From the NCBI RefSeq assembly GCF_009870125.1, contig NC_046679.1, positions 21,452,001 to 21,516,000 of the forward strand: a stretch of 64,000 nt of DNA, in the 5' to 3' direction. This stretch comes from Drosophila pseudoobscura (lineage: Eukaryota; Arthropoda; Insecta; Diptera; Drosophilidae). The position numbers were made by a program, and so were the translations under genes. Every line of letters starts with the position of its first letter. Positions within the stretch are counted from its first letter, which is position 1. The notes beneath the pieces were generated by a model. It did no database searches, was not told where the DNA came from, and saw only the letters and a program-made list of their open reading frames with translations. This document shows, one piece after another, positions 10,832-28,430 of this stretch.

Positions 10832-11900
10832 CTAAGGAATGCTTGTGATTGATGGGTTATTTTCATGCACGACTGTCTGAGATGCCTCCAGAGCCTTTTC
10901 CAAGTGAGTGGTGGTAGTCAAATGATTTTGCAAGTGGGCTATGCGTAAGAAGCGCTTGTTGCAAACACCACAGCTGTATAGTAAATAAAGTTGGAATAAG
11001 AATGATTTGTGCATTGATCTTAGACTAAAATGCGTACAGATATTTGCGCTCGTCAGCTGATGCGTGCGTTAATACGTGCTTCCTCAGGCAGCCAGAGCTG
11101 ACAAAGCTCTTGCCACACGTTTTACACTCGAACCGCTTTTCATTCCGGTGGCGTCTGTGGTGCTCTTCGCGAGAGCTCGCGTCGGAAAATCGACGGGAGC
11201 AGTAGCTACAGACGAAGGGCTTCTCTCCTGTGTGGCAGCGCTGGTGTCGCACCAACTCCTTGCGAGTGGCGAAACGTTTGCCGCACTCACTGATGAAGAT
11301 GGAAGCCGATTAGCAGGTGTAGTGGCATTTTTTGCAACAATATGTTTCACCTGAACTGACACTCGAAGTTTTTGACTCCTGTATGCCGCAGTTTGTGTTC
11401 TTGAAAGTTGCTCCAACTGTTGATGGTCTTTCCACAGTCATCGCATATATAGGGCTCGGCATATTTGCTGTGTTTTCGCTTCATGCTCGTTTCCGTGCAT
11501 TTTTCTGATTCATATTCCAAAGCACAATCATCAGATATCTCCTCATCGGTGTTCAGCTCATTAGACTCTTTATCAGATTCGGCATCCTCCTCATCCTTAG
11601 GTTCCGAATTGACTTTTTCCAGATTACGCTTCTCCGAGATGATGCATCGCTGCCGGAACTTTATGGCACAGTCCAAGTCGAAAACGCACTTATCGCACAT
11701 ATGGCTGGAGAGACCTGCTTTTTCATTTAGCTGCCAGATTAATATAATCATGTAAATACAGTCTAGGTATAATTTATTTTACGCATTACCCCGACCCCAG
11801 TAATGGATAGAATTTGGCGGATCAAGTGTCCGTTCTTTGGGCAGAACAGGTTTATCGAAGCCTCATGGCCACCGCAAATGCGACAGATCTTATTGCGCAT
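10832..11900 (-). CDS. ZAD-C2H2 zinc-finger protein, 294 aa
   Basis: Coding exons on the minus strand, 5' to 3': 11900-11790, 11730-11351, 11289-11038 and 10973-10832. ZAD Cys pairs are C6-x2-C9 and C49-x2-C52. A short acidic linker leads to five fingers: CDDCGKTI, C-QFSE-C-GKRF, CSYCSRRF, CKTCGKSF and CGVCNKRF. The end of exon 2 has two possible donors 9 nt apart: the strong one (gtgaaa at 11350) gives C-x4-C in finger 2, and a weaker one (gttcag at 11356) gives the usual C-x2-C. The strong one is used here. Its start is divergent from the gene at 12104 with a DRE between; its 3' end meets the plus-strand neighbour. Confidence 0.88.
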
Positions 11901-11982
11901 TTTCAGAGAATTATTTTAATTGGATTTGTTTGTTTACTTCGTTTTGTGCAGAGATTCGCAGTGCAGAAATAGCGCCTATCGT

Positions 11983-11990
11983 TATCGATA
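11983..11990. promoter_or_regulatory. DRE (TATCGATA) between two divergent zinc-finger genes
   Basis: A perfect palindromic DRE lies 83 bp upstream of the minus-strand ATG (11900) and 114 bp upstream of the plus-strand ATG (12104). DREF sites of this form are common at Drosophila housekeeping and bidirectional promoters. Confidence 0.7.
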
Positions 11991-12103
11991 GTGATGACAC
12001 CGCGTCGACTCCAAACAGCTGCAATAACATGCAGATTTTAGTTTGTTTTGAATAAAAATGTATTTTATTTTTCATATTTTACGTGCTAGAAACGAGATTT
12101 AAA

Positions 12104-13494
12104 ATGACGCTGCAATGCCGAGCCTGCGGGGGCGTCATCTACAATACGAATGCCAAAAATCTATTCCAGAAGAAGAATTCTAAGCTGTTGCTGAACATCC
12201 AATTAGTGTCTGGGATCTTGGTGAGTTCTTTCCATCAAGTAACCAAATCCTAATGCTCATTCCAATTTGTAGCTCATAAATGATCCGGAGCTTCCCAGTT
12301 GCATATGCGCGGGTTGTTTGCACGACTTATGTCAGGCCATCGCGTTCAGAAATCTCTGCATCGAGACTCAGGAGAACTTGCTGCAGAATCGCAGCAGGTC
12401 TCCTACGGAGTTGGCGACGGACTATGATGAGGACACAGAAATTAAGCATGAGATTGAAATGGATAATGAGCTTGCCATGTCGTCGGGTGATCTAGACGAT
12501 TCTTTTCAAAATATGGATGACTTGCTCGAGGAGTTCCCAGATAATGATGCCGACGATCCACCAGACAAAAATATTGATGAGGTGGTTGAGGACACTGCAC
12601 AGGATGCAGACACTCTGATTACGAGTCTGAGGAAAGAGCTTGACAGCATTTATGATAGCAGTGATGACGAAAACGGGCTCAACGAATTAATAGAATTCTC
12701 TGACAACAACTCAAACGGCAGATCCTCTCCAACCAGCATAGCTTCCAACAATGTCTCTCCTCCGCCGGCTACCAAAACAAAGAAAAGAGGACGACCAAAG
12801 AAAGTGGCAACTGCAATTCCCGCTAGAAGAGCCAAGAAACAATATACGACTTGGAAAAATTTGACAGAGGAGGAGATAATCGAAAGAAAGCGGCAGCAGC
12901 GTCGCCGGGATTGTGTCTGCGAGCAGTGCGGCAGGCACTTCACCGATCAGAGCAACTTCAAATTGCACATGCTGAGGCATACGGGCATAAAGAATTTTGC
13001 ATGCCAGGACTGTGGTAAAAAGTACTACACCGATCATTTGCTGTCGCTCCACCAAAGGATCGTTCACAGAGGAGAAAAGCCCTATACCTGTAAATATTGC
13101 GGCAAGAGTTTTCACAATAGCACAACCCGCGTAATACACGAGCGGTCAGTAAAACTAACGTGTTTTGTTTTGGCTCCGATTCTAACCAATATCTATATAT
13201 TTATCCTCCTCCCAGAATTCATACAAATGCCCGACCGTATGCCTGTAACTATTGCAATAAATGTTTCAGCTCGGCTTCTGGTCGCAAGCGGCATGAGCTA
13301 ACACACACTGACGTGAGGGCGTTTTAGTAAGTACACCGACACATTTGTATTCTTTCCGCAAACCCTTGATTGATTTATATTATCTTTGTAGTTGCGCCAC
13401 CTGCGATCAAACTTTCCAGCGCAATACACACTTAAAGGCTCATCTTCAGTCCAAGATTCATGTTATGAGAGCAAAACAAAAGGAGCTCGATTAA
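12104..13494 (+). CDS. ZAD-C2H2 zinc-finger protein, 400 aa
   Basis: Coding exons are 12104-12220, 12273-13144, 13216-13326 and 13392-13494. ZAD Cys pairs are C5-x2-C8 and C51-x2-C54, with the usual phase-0 intron. A long acidic linker ends in an AT-hook-like KKRGRPKK and a basic segment. Five fingers follow: CEQCGRHF, CQDCGKKY, CKYCGKSF, CNYCNKCF and CATCDQTF, with phase-2 introns at HER and before the last finger. Its ZAD and first-intron end strongly resemble those of the gene at 9181, so the two are probably sister copies that later diverged in finger number. It is predicted nuclear and DNA-binding; targets unknown. Confidence 0.92.
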
Positions 13495-14009
13495 AAGATT
13501 AAAAGCAGGAGTCACAGATAAGAGTGTGTTAATGTGTTATTTTTGACAAGGTATCCTTTAAAGGGACAAACTTTTACTACCAGTTTCTTAAAAAAATGGT
13601 TTCATAACTCTTAGTTTCAATTTCTATAAAAAGATTTTTCCTTTCCAACATCACCAACTATTCTAACTAGTTCTAATTTTGTAAAAATCTAACTGAATCA
13701 TATTGTTAAATCAAGGATATCGGCTGCCAGTGGCAGATTCATTTTCTTTTTTTTTTTTTGAGGGTTTAAGCTGCCATAAGTCTGCCGGCATAATATCGAA
13801 ATATATCGAAAAGTACTATTATAAGTATCGGTGAATGCAAAATAGCGTGACAGCTTAAAGAATATTCTATAAATTTGCTTTGCTAATGAAAACAAAAACG
13901 GCATTTCAATAACGGGTAATCTCATATAAGTACTATTTAATATTAGAAACACTAAGCAAGAAAGGAAAGAATGAGCTCAAATAATGGAAAGCGCGGTGTT
14001 GTTACTTTT

Positions 14010-14056
14010 TTATCGGTATATTTCGAAAATGAAACGGTGTATTTCGTATATTCTAT
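14010..14056 (+). repeat. Partial head of the promoter-facing repeat
   Basis: Contains ATCGGTATATTTCGAAAATG followed by ACGGTGTATTTCGTATATTC. These are the same 10-bp units as the head of copies A and B, without the body. Same orientation as copy B just downstream. Confidence 0.65.
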
Positions 14057-14086
14057 CGCTAGGCACGAGGTCCGAGTTAAGTAGAA

Positions 14087-14276
14087 AGTAAGTTAATTAA
14101 TTGGATAAAATTATTTGGGCATGGCTAAATGTTCCATCTAGCTAGTCATATTCGACAGAACTTCAAAATTGAGCAATATGTAATATATAAGTTGAATTTG
14201 TCAGTATTTTTACGGTATATATTTAAAATAAGACGATATATTTTGGTATATTTCCGAGGGTCGGACGGTATATTTT
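14087..14276 (+). repeat. Dispersed promoter-facing repeat, copy B
   Basis: Matches copy A in order: a GGATAAAATTAT word, a CTAAATGTTC word, CTAGCTAGTCATATTCG, then a head of four GGTATATTT-like units with CCGAGGGTCGGAC. The head ends at 14276, 183 bp before the nucleoporin ATG at 14459. No Motif 1 follows this copy. Confidence 0.75.
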
Positions 14277-14458
14277 ATCGGAATAGAAACACGGGTCGCG
14301 TGCCTGCATTTCACCAGGTGTCGTTCAATTTTTCAACTTTTTGAGTTTGCTGGTAAATTGATTGTTAAAGCCAGTTTGGATTTGGCGGACTGTTTGACAC
14401 TTTTAAAGTTGGCTTGGATTTGAATTTATCGTCAGAAACCGGATCGGCCTGAACCAGA

Positions 14459-17400
14459 ATGAACCATCAGGCGCGCTTAAGTTTGAGCATCATGTCACCG
14501 CATCACAGCAATCCGATTGCTGACTCTACCAGAATTGATGGGAGTCCAGTGTAAGGACTGGAAAATGTCAGACATATCTGGTGTGCTATTAAACTCCTTT
14601 GGTTTCTCTTTTTTGTAGAGCTCATCGTCATTCGCCGGCGAATCTCATACACAGAACTATGAGTCTCGAACGGAGCCAAAGCACAACTAATGGCACCCCG
14701 GGGAACCGCACCGCATCATCGACAACAACAATGTCGCGACAGAAACTGAACCTCAGTCTGATGGATCCCAAGTATGAAAAACGCCTCGACAATTGTACCT
14801 TCTTAACCCAATGCAAATTGTACGCTTGCAGAACATTTGCGGATGTGCACAGCAGTGGACTGGCCTCTCGGATTGTTGCATATCATAACGACAGCACCTT
14901 GGGCGGCCGTCGTGGCCTTCAGCGCAGCATATCTGTGAGCAATCTGTACAATCCACTGAAGCAGCCAAGAAGGACCCCGTCGTCCCCACTGCCGTACAGA
15001 CCATCGCCACCGTCACTGTCCATGACTCGAATCGCGCCGCCAGAGCGCAGTTTCTACTGCGGTAGCACGCTGCCCGGCCTGCTGCGTTCCAATTCGGTGG
15101 TGGGTGTCCACAAGGTGTCCAATAATGAACACGAACAGCTATCACGGGAAAATCGCCCCATCCTGCATCCACATCCGCCGCAGCATGAGAGCGAGCCCAC
15201 CAGGAGTGTTCTGGAAGAACTCAAAGAGATCTCCCGGAAGCGTATCAACAGTGGGGTAAGTTTGTCCGTGCTGGGATCTGGTGCCAAGTGCTCAGGCTTA
15301 AATTTTGTTCAGGACACACAAAAGCAGCACGAGATTTTCAAGAGGAGCTGCCATCGCATCGGCGACTTTGTGGACCATCATCACCATCCGCCTCCCGCGA
15401 CAACTTTCAAAAGGCAACGAGAGCTGAGCGTGGCAGTTCCACTGAGACACAATCATGCGGCGACAATGGTGCCACCGCTGGCGCCGCCGACACAAACGCA
15501 GCATCACCTGCAGCCCACTGAGGCCGTTTCACCGGAGCAGCTGGCAAAGCGGCGCAACTGTAGCTACAACAATGACATCGCCTCCTCGTTGAGTTCCAGC
15601 CGGCGGCACGTGACCAAGCGCAAGCTGTACGACATGAGGGAAAGCATGCGGCAGACGAGCATGGAGGGCACAGCCAACGGCAGCTCGCCCGAGAACTCCC
15701 CCAGCGCACCAGTGTCCAAGATGCAGCGCAAGACAGACGCAGAACCCATAGCCATAGCAAAGAGTATGCCGATTGTAGGAGTACCAGTAGTGGCGCCCTC
15801 ACGCACCATCTCAGCACCGGCTATGGGACAGCAGCACCAGATAAATGCAGAACTACACAGCAACACCGCAGTGGATCTGCCATTGGCTGCCTCCAAACCG
15901 AAACTCACGCTTTTCAATACCAAGCAAACACAACAGCAGGTGCAAGAGCAGACCAAACATTACGATCTTGAGAGTCCCGACGTGGATGCTGGCGAATACG
16001 CGGGCATAAATTTTGTGAAGCCCAAGCAGCAGAACTCCTTGAGTGGCGTCAAGAATCCCAGCGTCGAGCGCACACATAAAACGAAGCTGGCCATTATGCT
16101 GAGTGGCCTGCGCGGCGAGATCTACCAGGGAGAAGAAGAAGAACCAGACGAAATGGACGCCCCCGTCAGTCCAAAGACACCCATCAAACCGATTGTTCTG
16201 ACGACAACCAAAGCGGTATCACCCAACACAGCGACCAAAGTCAGCCCCTCGACAATAACCAAGACCACGACAACGTCCAGCAGTGACAAGCCAATTATAT
16301 TGAGTGACAAGGTGATCGCACCAGCTCCAGGAACAGGAACAGCAACAGCAACAGCCACAGCTACCACGACTATGACAAATGGCTTGCAGCCGAAGCTTCT
16401 CTTTGGCCAAGCACCAACATCAGCGACAGCAGCAGCGGCAGAAGCGGCATCACCCAACGAGTCATCGAAAGAAACGCCAACTGCTGTCAACACAGCCCCA
16501 ACAACATCGAGCTCACCTGCAGCCACACCAGTACTGACATTCGGAAGTCAAAAATCCACTGCCACGGTTATCGGGGCCCCTTTGAAAACAACATCAGTCT
16601 TTGCCCCCACAAGCAGTGCTCAAGCGCCCGTACTGTCATTTGGCAAAGCGCCGCCAGTAGACACTGCAACACCATTCAAACTGGAAAGCAATCCCACAAA
16701 CAAGATGAATGGAATACCAACCAATGGGATAGCAACTACATCGGCGTCTACACCTGCAGCGACTGCTAGCCCAGCAGCAATGACCTTCGGAAGCACCACC
16801 ACAAACAATGCGCCAAGCACAGCGGCGTTTATGTTTGGAAAAACAGAGTCCAGTGCACCAGCAGCAGCCAAGCCTCCTGTCTTCAGTTTTGGGGGTAGTA
16901 CAGCATCTGCACCAACACCAACACAAACACCAACACCAACAGCAACAGCAACACCATCTCCAGCAACAGGAACAGGAACATCTTTGTTTGGGAACCCACA
17001 GCCACATAACAACAGCTTTGGCAGCGCATTTAAGCAGCCCGAAGCGAACAAAGCCGCCACAACAGTTCCAGAGCCAGCAAAGCCGTCAGCCATAATCGGA
17101 GTTAAGCCGAATTTCGGTGGCAACAGTTTTGGCAGCGCATTCAAGCAGCCTGCAGCCACAGTCACAGCCACAGCCACAACCACAGCTGCGGAGCCAACAA
17201 AGGCATTCAGTTTCACGGGAACAACGAGCACAGCGGCTGCGACCACATCAAACCTCTTTTCATTTGGAAGTGCAGCAGTCGCAAAGCCAGCAGAACCGGC
17301 ACCGGCACCGGCACCAGCACCAGCACCAGCGCCAGCGCCCACCTCAGGTAACATCTTTGGGCAGAGTGCAACTGCCAGTACACCCGCACTGTTTTCTTTT

Positions 17401-18684
17401 GGTGGTGCTGCAGCAGCATCAGCATCAGCAGCAGCACCAAACACCATCAAGGAAACAAAGCCAGCATTTGCATTCGGAGGCGATGCCAGCGCGACAACAG
17501 CTGTGCAATCCAATGGCAGCAACAGCAGCGGCAGCAACAATTTGTTCAACTTCGGTGCAGGCGTCACGAGTGGAGCCCCTCCTTCCTTTGGCGGCGCCTC
17601 ATCGACCAATGCCCCATCAAAAAGTGCCTTCAGCTTCAGTACAGCTCAGAAACCAACCTCTCAGATCGGCAATAATGCAGCTGCAACAGCCGCAAAACCA
17701 TTTGCATTTGGTGGCGGACAGCCACAGGTCCCTGGAACAACCGCATCCACCGCTGGCTCAGCTGCATCGCCCGGAGGATTCTCCTTTGTGGCCGCTGCAG
17801 GGAAGAAGGAGGCAGCAACCATTGGAGCGAGTCTTTTTGGAACACCGAACAACGCCAGCACAGGCGTTAAGCCGAGCTTTAGTTTCGGTGGAAGCAGCAA
17901 CAATCAGCAACCCAACAATGCGGCAACCTCAACCCCCTCAGCAGGGCAGCAGCAGCAGTCGGCCCCGGGTCAGCCGGGAGCATTCTCCTTTGCCGCTGTC
18001 GCCAAGAAGGAGACCAGTGGCGCCAGCATTTTTGGCCAGCCCGCCGCCGCCGCCGCCCCCAGCGCGTCCATCAAGCCGAGCTTCAGTTTTGGTGGCAGCA
18101 GCAACAACACTCAAAATGCACCATCAGCACATGTTGCGGCGCCAAGCTTTGGCGGATTTGGGGCACCTGCCGTGCCCGCTACTAGCAATCAAAGCAAACC
18201 CTTTGCATTTGGTGGCACCACAACCGCGGCGCCCAATGCCACTCCTGCCATAGGCGGCAACTTGTTTGTCAATGCGGTGAGCGCCGTGCAGAACCAGGCC
18301 AAGCCGGGAGGTTTCTCGTTTGGCGGAACAACAACCAAGACCAACGCCCCGGCACCACCGGGCAACGCTCCATTCTCGTTCGGAGGAGCGGCAGCTGGCG
18401 GCATGGCCTCTCCGCCCAGCAGCCAGAACGTTAACACGGCGAAGCCGTTCAGCTTTGGCGGCGGTGTCAGTGCTTTCGGAAGCCCCAGTCCGTCGCCGGT
18501 TCAGGCTGCAGCAGCCACCAATCCAGGAGCAGGGGCCTTCAGTTTCGGTAGCCCCGCCCCACCATCGGCGAGTGTGGCGCCCGGCATGTCTCAGCAAATC
18601 AATGCCGGCAATATGTTCGCCCTGCCGCCGAGCACTTCGGAGCAACGCCCCATCCGACGAGCCACCAGGCGGCTGCAGAAGTAG
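14459..18684 (+). CDS. FG-repeat nucleoporin (POM121/Nup1-like), 1366 aa
   Basis: Coding exons are 14459-14550, 14619-15255 and 15313-18684. The first exon has a clean ATG and donor (gtaagg) and joins in frame; an internal ATG at 14659 is the fallback start. The intron 15256-15312 (57 nt, gtaagt..ttcag) is stop-free and in frame. The N-terminal third is basic and Ser/Pro/His-rich with KRRNC and RKR patches. From about residue 580 the protein is Ala/Thr/Pro/Gly-rich with many FSFG, FGGG and SFG repeats typical of nuclear-pore FG domains. It ends in a basic tail (RPIRRATRRLQK), a pattern seen in POM121- and Nup1-type proteins that bind importins. No transmembrane segment is visible, unlike vertebrate POM121. 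From memory of gene order it may correspond to D. melanogaster CG14712. An AATAAA follows at 18731. Confidence 0.88.
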
Positions 18685-18730
18685 GCGCCCTAATTTTTGA
18701 AGTGTATTTAGTTCAATTGATTTATGCGAA

Positions 18731-18736
18731 AATAAA
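18731..18736 (+). other. Poly(A) signal of the nucleoporin gene
   Basis: AATAAA 46 nt after the TAG stop. Confidence 0.65.
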
Positions 18737-21137
18737 AACAACAAACAGCAACGTCAATGTGCCTTTTCCTTCTTTGACCAGTCTTCTCATTAATTGAACA
18801 CTCGATCCATTCCATTCCCAGCCACCTTTACTGTACGAGCTATTGGATGGATAGACTAGACACCAAAACAGAGAACAGAGACGGATGTAATGCTGCACTT
18901 CGCCCACGATCATCGTTTCCACATCCAAGTTTCAATGAGCCTTTATGCCCACTTTACCCAGACAGTAACGCAAACCGACCGAGGGTTCCAAATATTGACC
19001 CCACGAATATTTGTAAAACTAAAATGTGGGTGCACCCACGCTCATCCCCACCGATGCAGCGTTTCCCTCTCTCGCTCTGGCGCTTTGCTTCCCAGATTGC
19101 GTTCAACTCCTTTGAGAACAAATTTGTACATTGCTTGGGCTGAAGGCGCGTAAACTAAATAATACAGCGTTACAACTAGTTGGCCGTTAAGAATGCTCGC
19201 CTGTGCTGTTTTTAGAGGTACTCTTGGACGCCAACGCTGACCTGTCGAGATGCTTCTAGTTGCTGTTGTTGCTGCTATCGCTGTCTGAGCTCTGACACCT
19301 TTCAGTGGGAACTGATCCTCCCATAGTGCAAGGGCGAGGCCTTTTTCGAGCCCCTTCCGGTGCTTTTTCTGTAGGTAAGCCCTTTCCCGCCCCACATACT
19401 TTTAGGCCTTTTTGTGGCCGACAAGCCACACTACATGGTATTTTTTACTTTTATTAAAAGTTTCAGAACTGCTGCTCTGGCGGCTGCCTTCCTTCCTTAA
19501 ATCACCTTCATGTCGTCCTTGTGTTTTTAAGTGCAATTTGTGTGTGTGGCGTGTGGCTTAAAGAGAACGAACTTGGGTCGCGCTTCACATTGATTGATTG
19601 GTTGTTATATGTTTGATGTGTTTTAAAAAAATAATAACTTTAAAATTAATTAATTATAATTAATGTGTGTCATGTGGACGTGTGTGTGTGTATGTGTGTT
19701 TGTTGGTGTGTATAAAATATATAGTATAAATGTAAGTGTTAAAGCAAAGTGTGGGCTAATCTGGGGGACAGGATATTAAAAAGCAAATACAAATGTACAA
19801 GAATGCGCCGTAAACGTAAACGTAAACATTACGTACGTGTTAAGTAAATTACGTGGTATATATTTAAAAAATAAATTACAATTTGTTTTCGTTTCCTTTG
19901 CCTTTCCGCTAGCTGCATCGCGTTCTAGGAGTAGGAGTACAGAGAAGGAGAGAGATTCCTTGGACATGGACCGAACAAATTAAGGAATTTCAATTTGCGC
20001 TTGCGATAATTGATAGTATTTGTATATCGATAATTAATGATAATTAATCGGTATATGCTAAATACATGCATAGTTTATGTACGACGATTAAGTGTATTCG
20101 TATTCGTATCCGTATTATGTGTGTTTGTGTGTGTGTGTGTATTCATTTTAATGCATATTTTCACAAGTGTTTTTTGTTTTGATTTTTTTTGTTCATTTCA
20201 ATCCTTTTCCATTGCATAATTTTTGTTGGTTTTTCCTTTTCCATTTTTTTTTTATATTTTCCATACAAATAAATGTAAATAAATTTAACTAACTTTCTGC
20301 TTGCCTTTTGCCTCCCCTCCCCGACAACCTGTTAGACAAGTTCTCTTCCCGCTCATCTTTTGTGCTACAAACAGAAATGGTCAACAGAAAAGTAGTTTAT
20401 AAAGAACTAGTCGTAGATTAAAACTTAAGAGATGAAACATTCTATAAACAATTGATTTAGACATGCGCCCACTCCTCAGCCGGGTTGGGGGGCACTCATA
20501 TGTATGCGTATTCTATAACATAAATGATACGATTATAACGATTTGATTTACGAATATCCAGAGAAGCGAAGAAACGTTGATCGGAAGAGTGTACACATAA
20601 CATATAATAATGTAATTAATGTTGCAATTAAAGGTAGTAGTAGTAGTACGGGTCTCCTCCTCTGCCTCTGCCTCTAAACTCCTCTTCCTCTCTGATCTTC
20701 TGCTAGTTAATTTATGATTCAAATTTATTGAGATACTCGCGCGTACAACGTTGTATTGTATATGTCGGAAGCGAAGCTGTGGGCGCTGTGGCTGGGGGAC
20801 GGACTCTCACTAACATCTGGAGTCACTTTTGGATGATTGATTGATTGTGTTGGGCTCTCCTTCTTTAGCTTAGGCCTACGTTTACGCTTACAAAACTTAC
20901 TCCATAAATTATATATGTAAATAAATTTTGTGGTAAATTAGTTGTTATATATATATTCCATGTATATAATCGTACGAAAAATTGTTGCGTTCTGTGTCAT
21001 GTCCAGTGTCCAGTGTCCAGCTTCCACTGGAGTCTGGAGTCTCGAAGGGCAAGGGCTCTTTACCCTTTCTGGGGGCGGCGCCTCGTTTCCTCGTTTTAGT
21101 GCTGCTTGAAGTTCGCTTTGGATCCTCTCGGATCTCC
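18737..21137 (-). other. Non-coding stretch, probably mostly Csk 3' UTR
   Basis: 2.4 kb without a credible coding sequence lies directly 3' of the Csk stop (21138) on the minus strand. It is AT-rich in 19.4-20.9 kb, with GT tracts near 19681-19712 and 20120-20140 and several TTTATT words (AATAAA on the minus strand). The exact Csk poly(A) site cannot be chosen by eye. Confidence 0.45.

Positions 21138-28430
<7,293 letters not shown>

Larger units (their letters stand above)
13495..14458. other. Spacer between the zinc-finger cluster and the nucleoporin
   Basis: About 960 bp without a gene. The left half is AT-rich, with TATCGAAATATATCGAAAAG-like words near 13796. A partial repeat head lies at about 14010-14060 and repeat copy B at 14087-14276. 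The remainder should hold the nucleoporin's promoter and 5' UTR. Confidence 0.6.

Noticed and set aside
16620-17609. 329-residue open frame antisense to the nucleoporin
   Set aside because: Its Ala/Val/Leu-rich sequence is the mirror of the Thr/Ala/Pro FG-repeat codons; no start context, splice logic or known domain.
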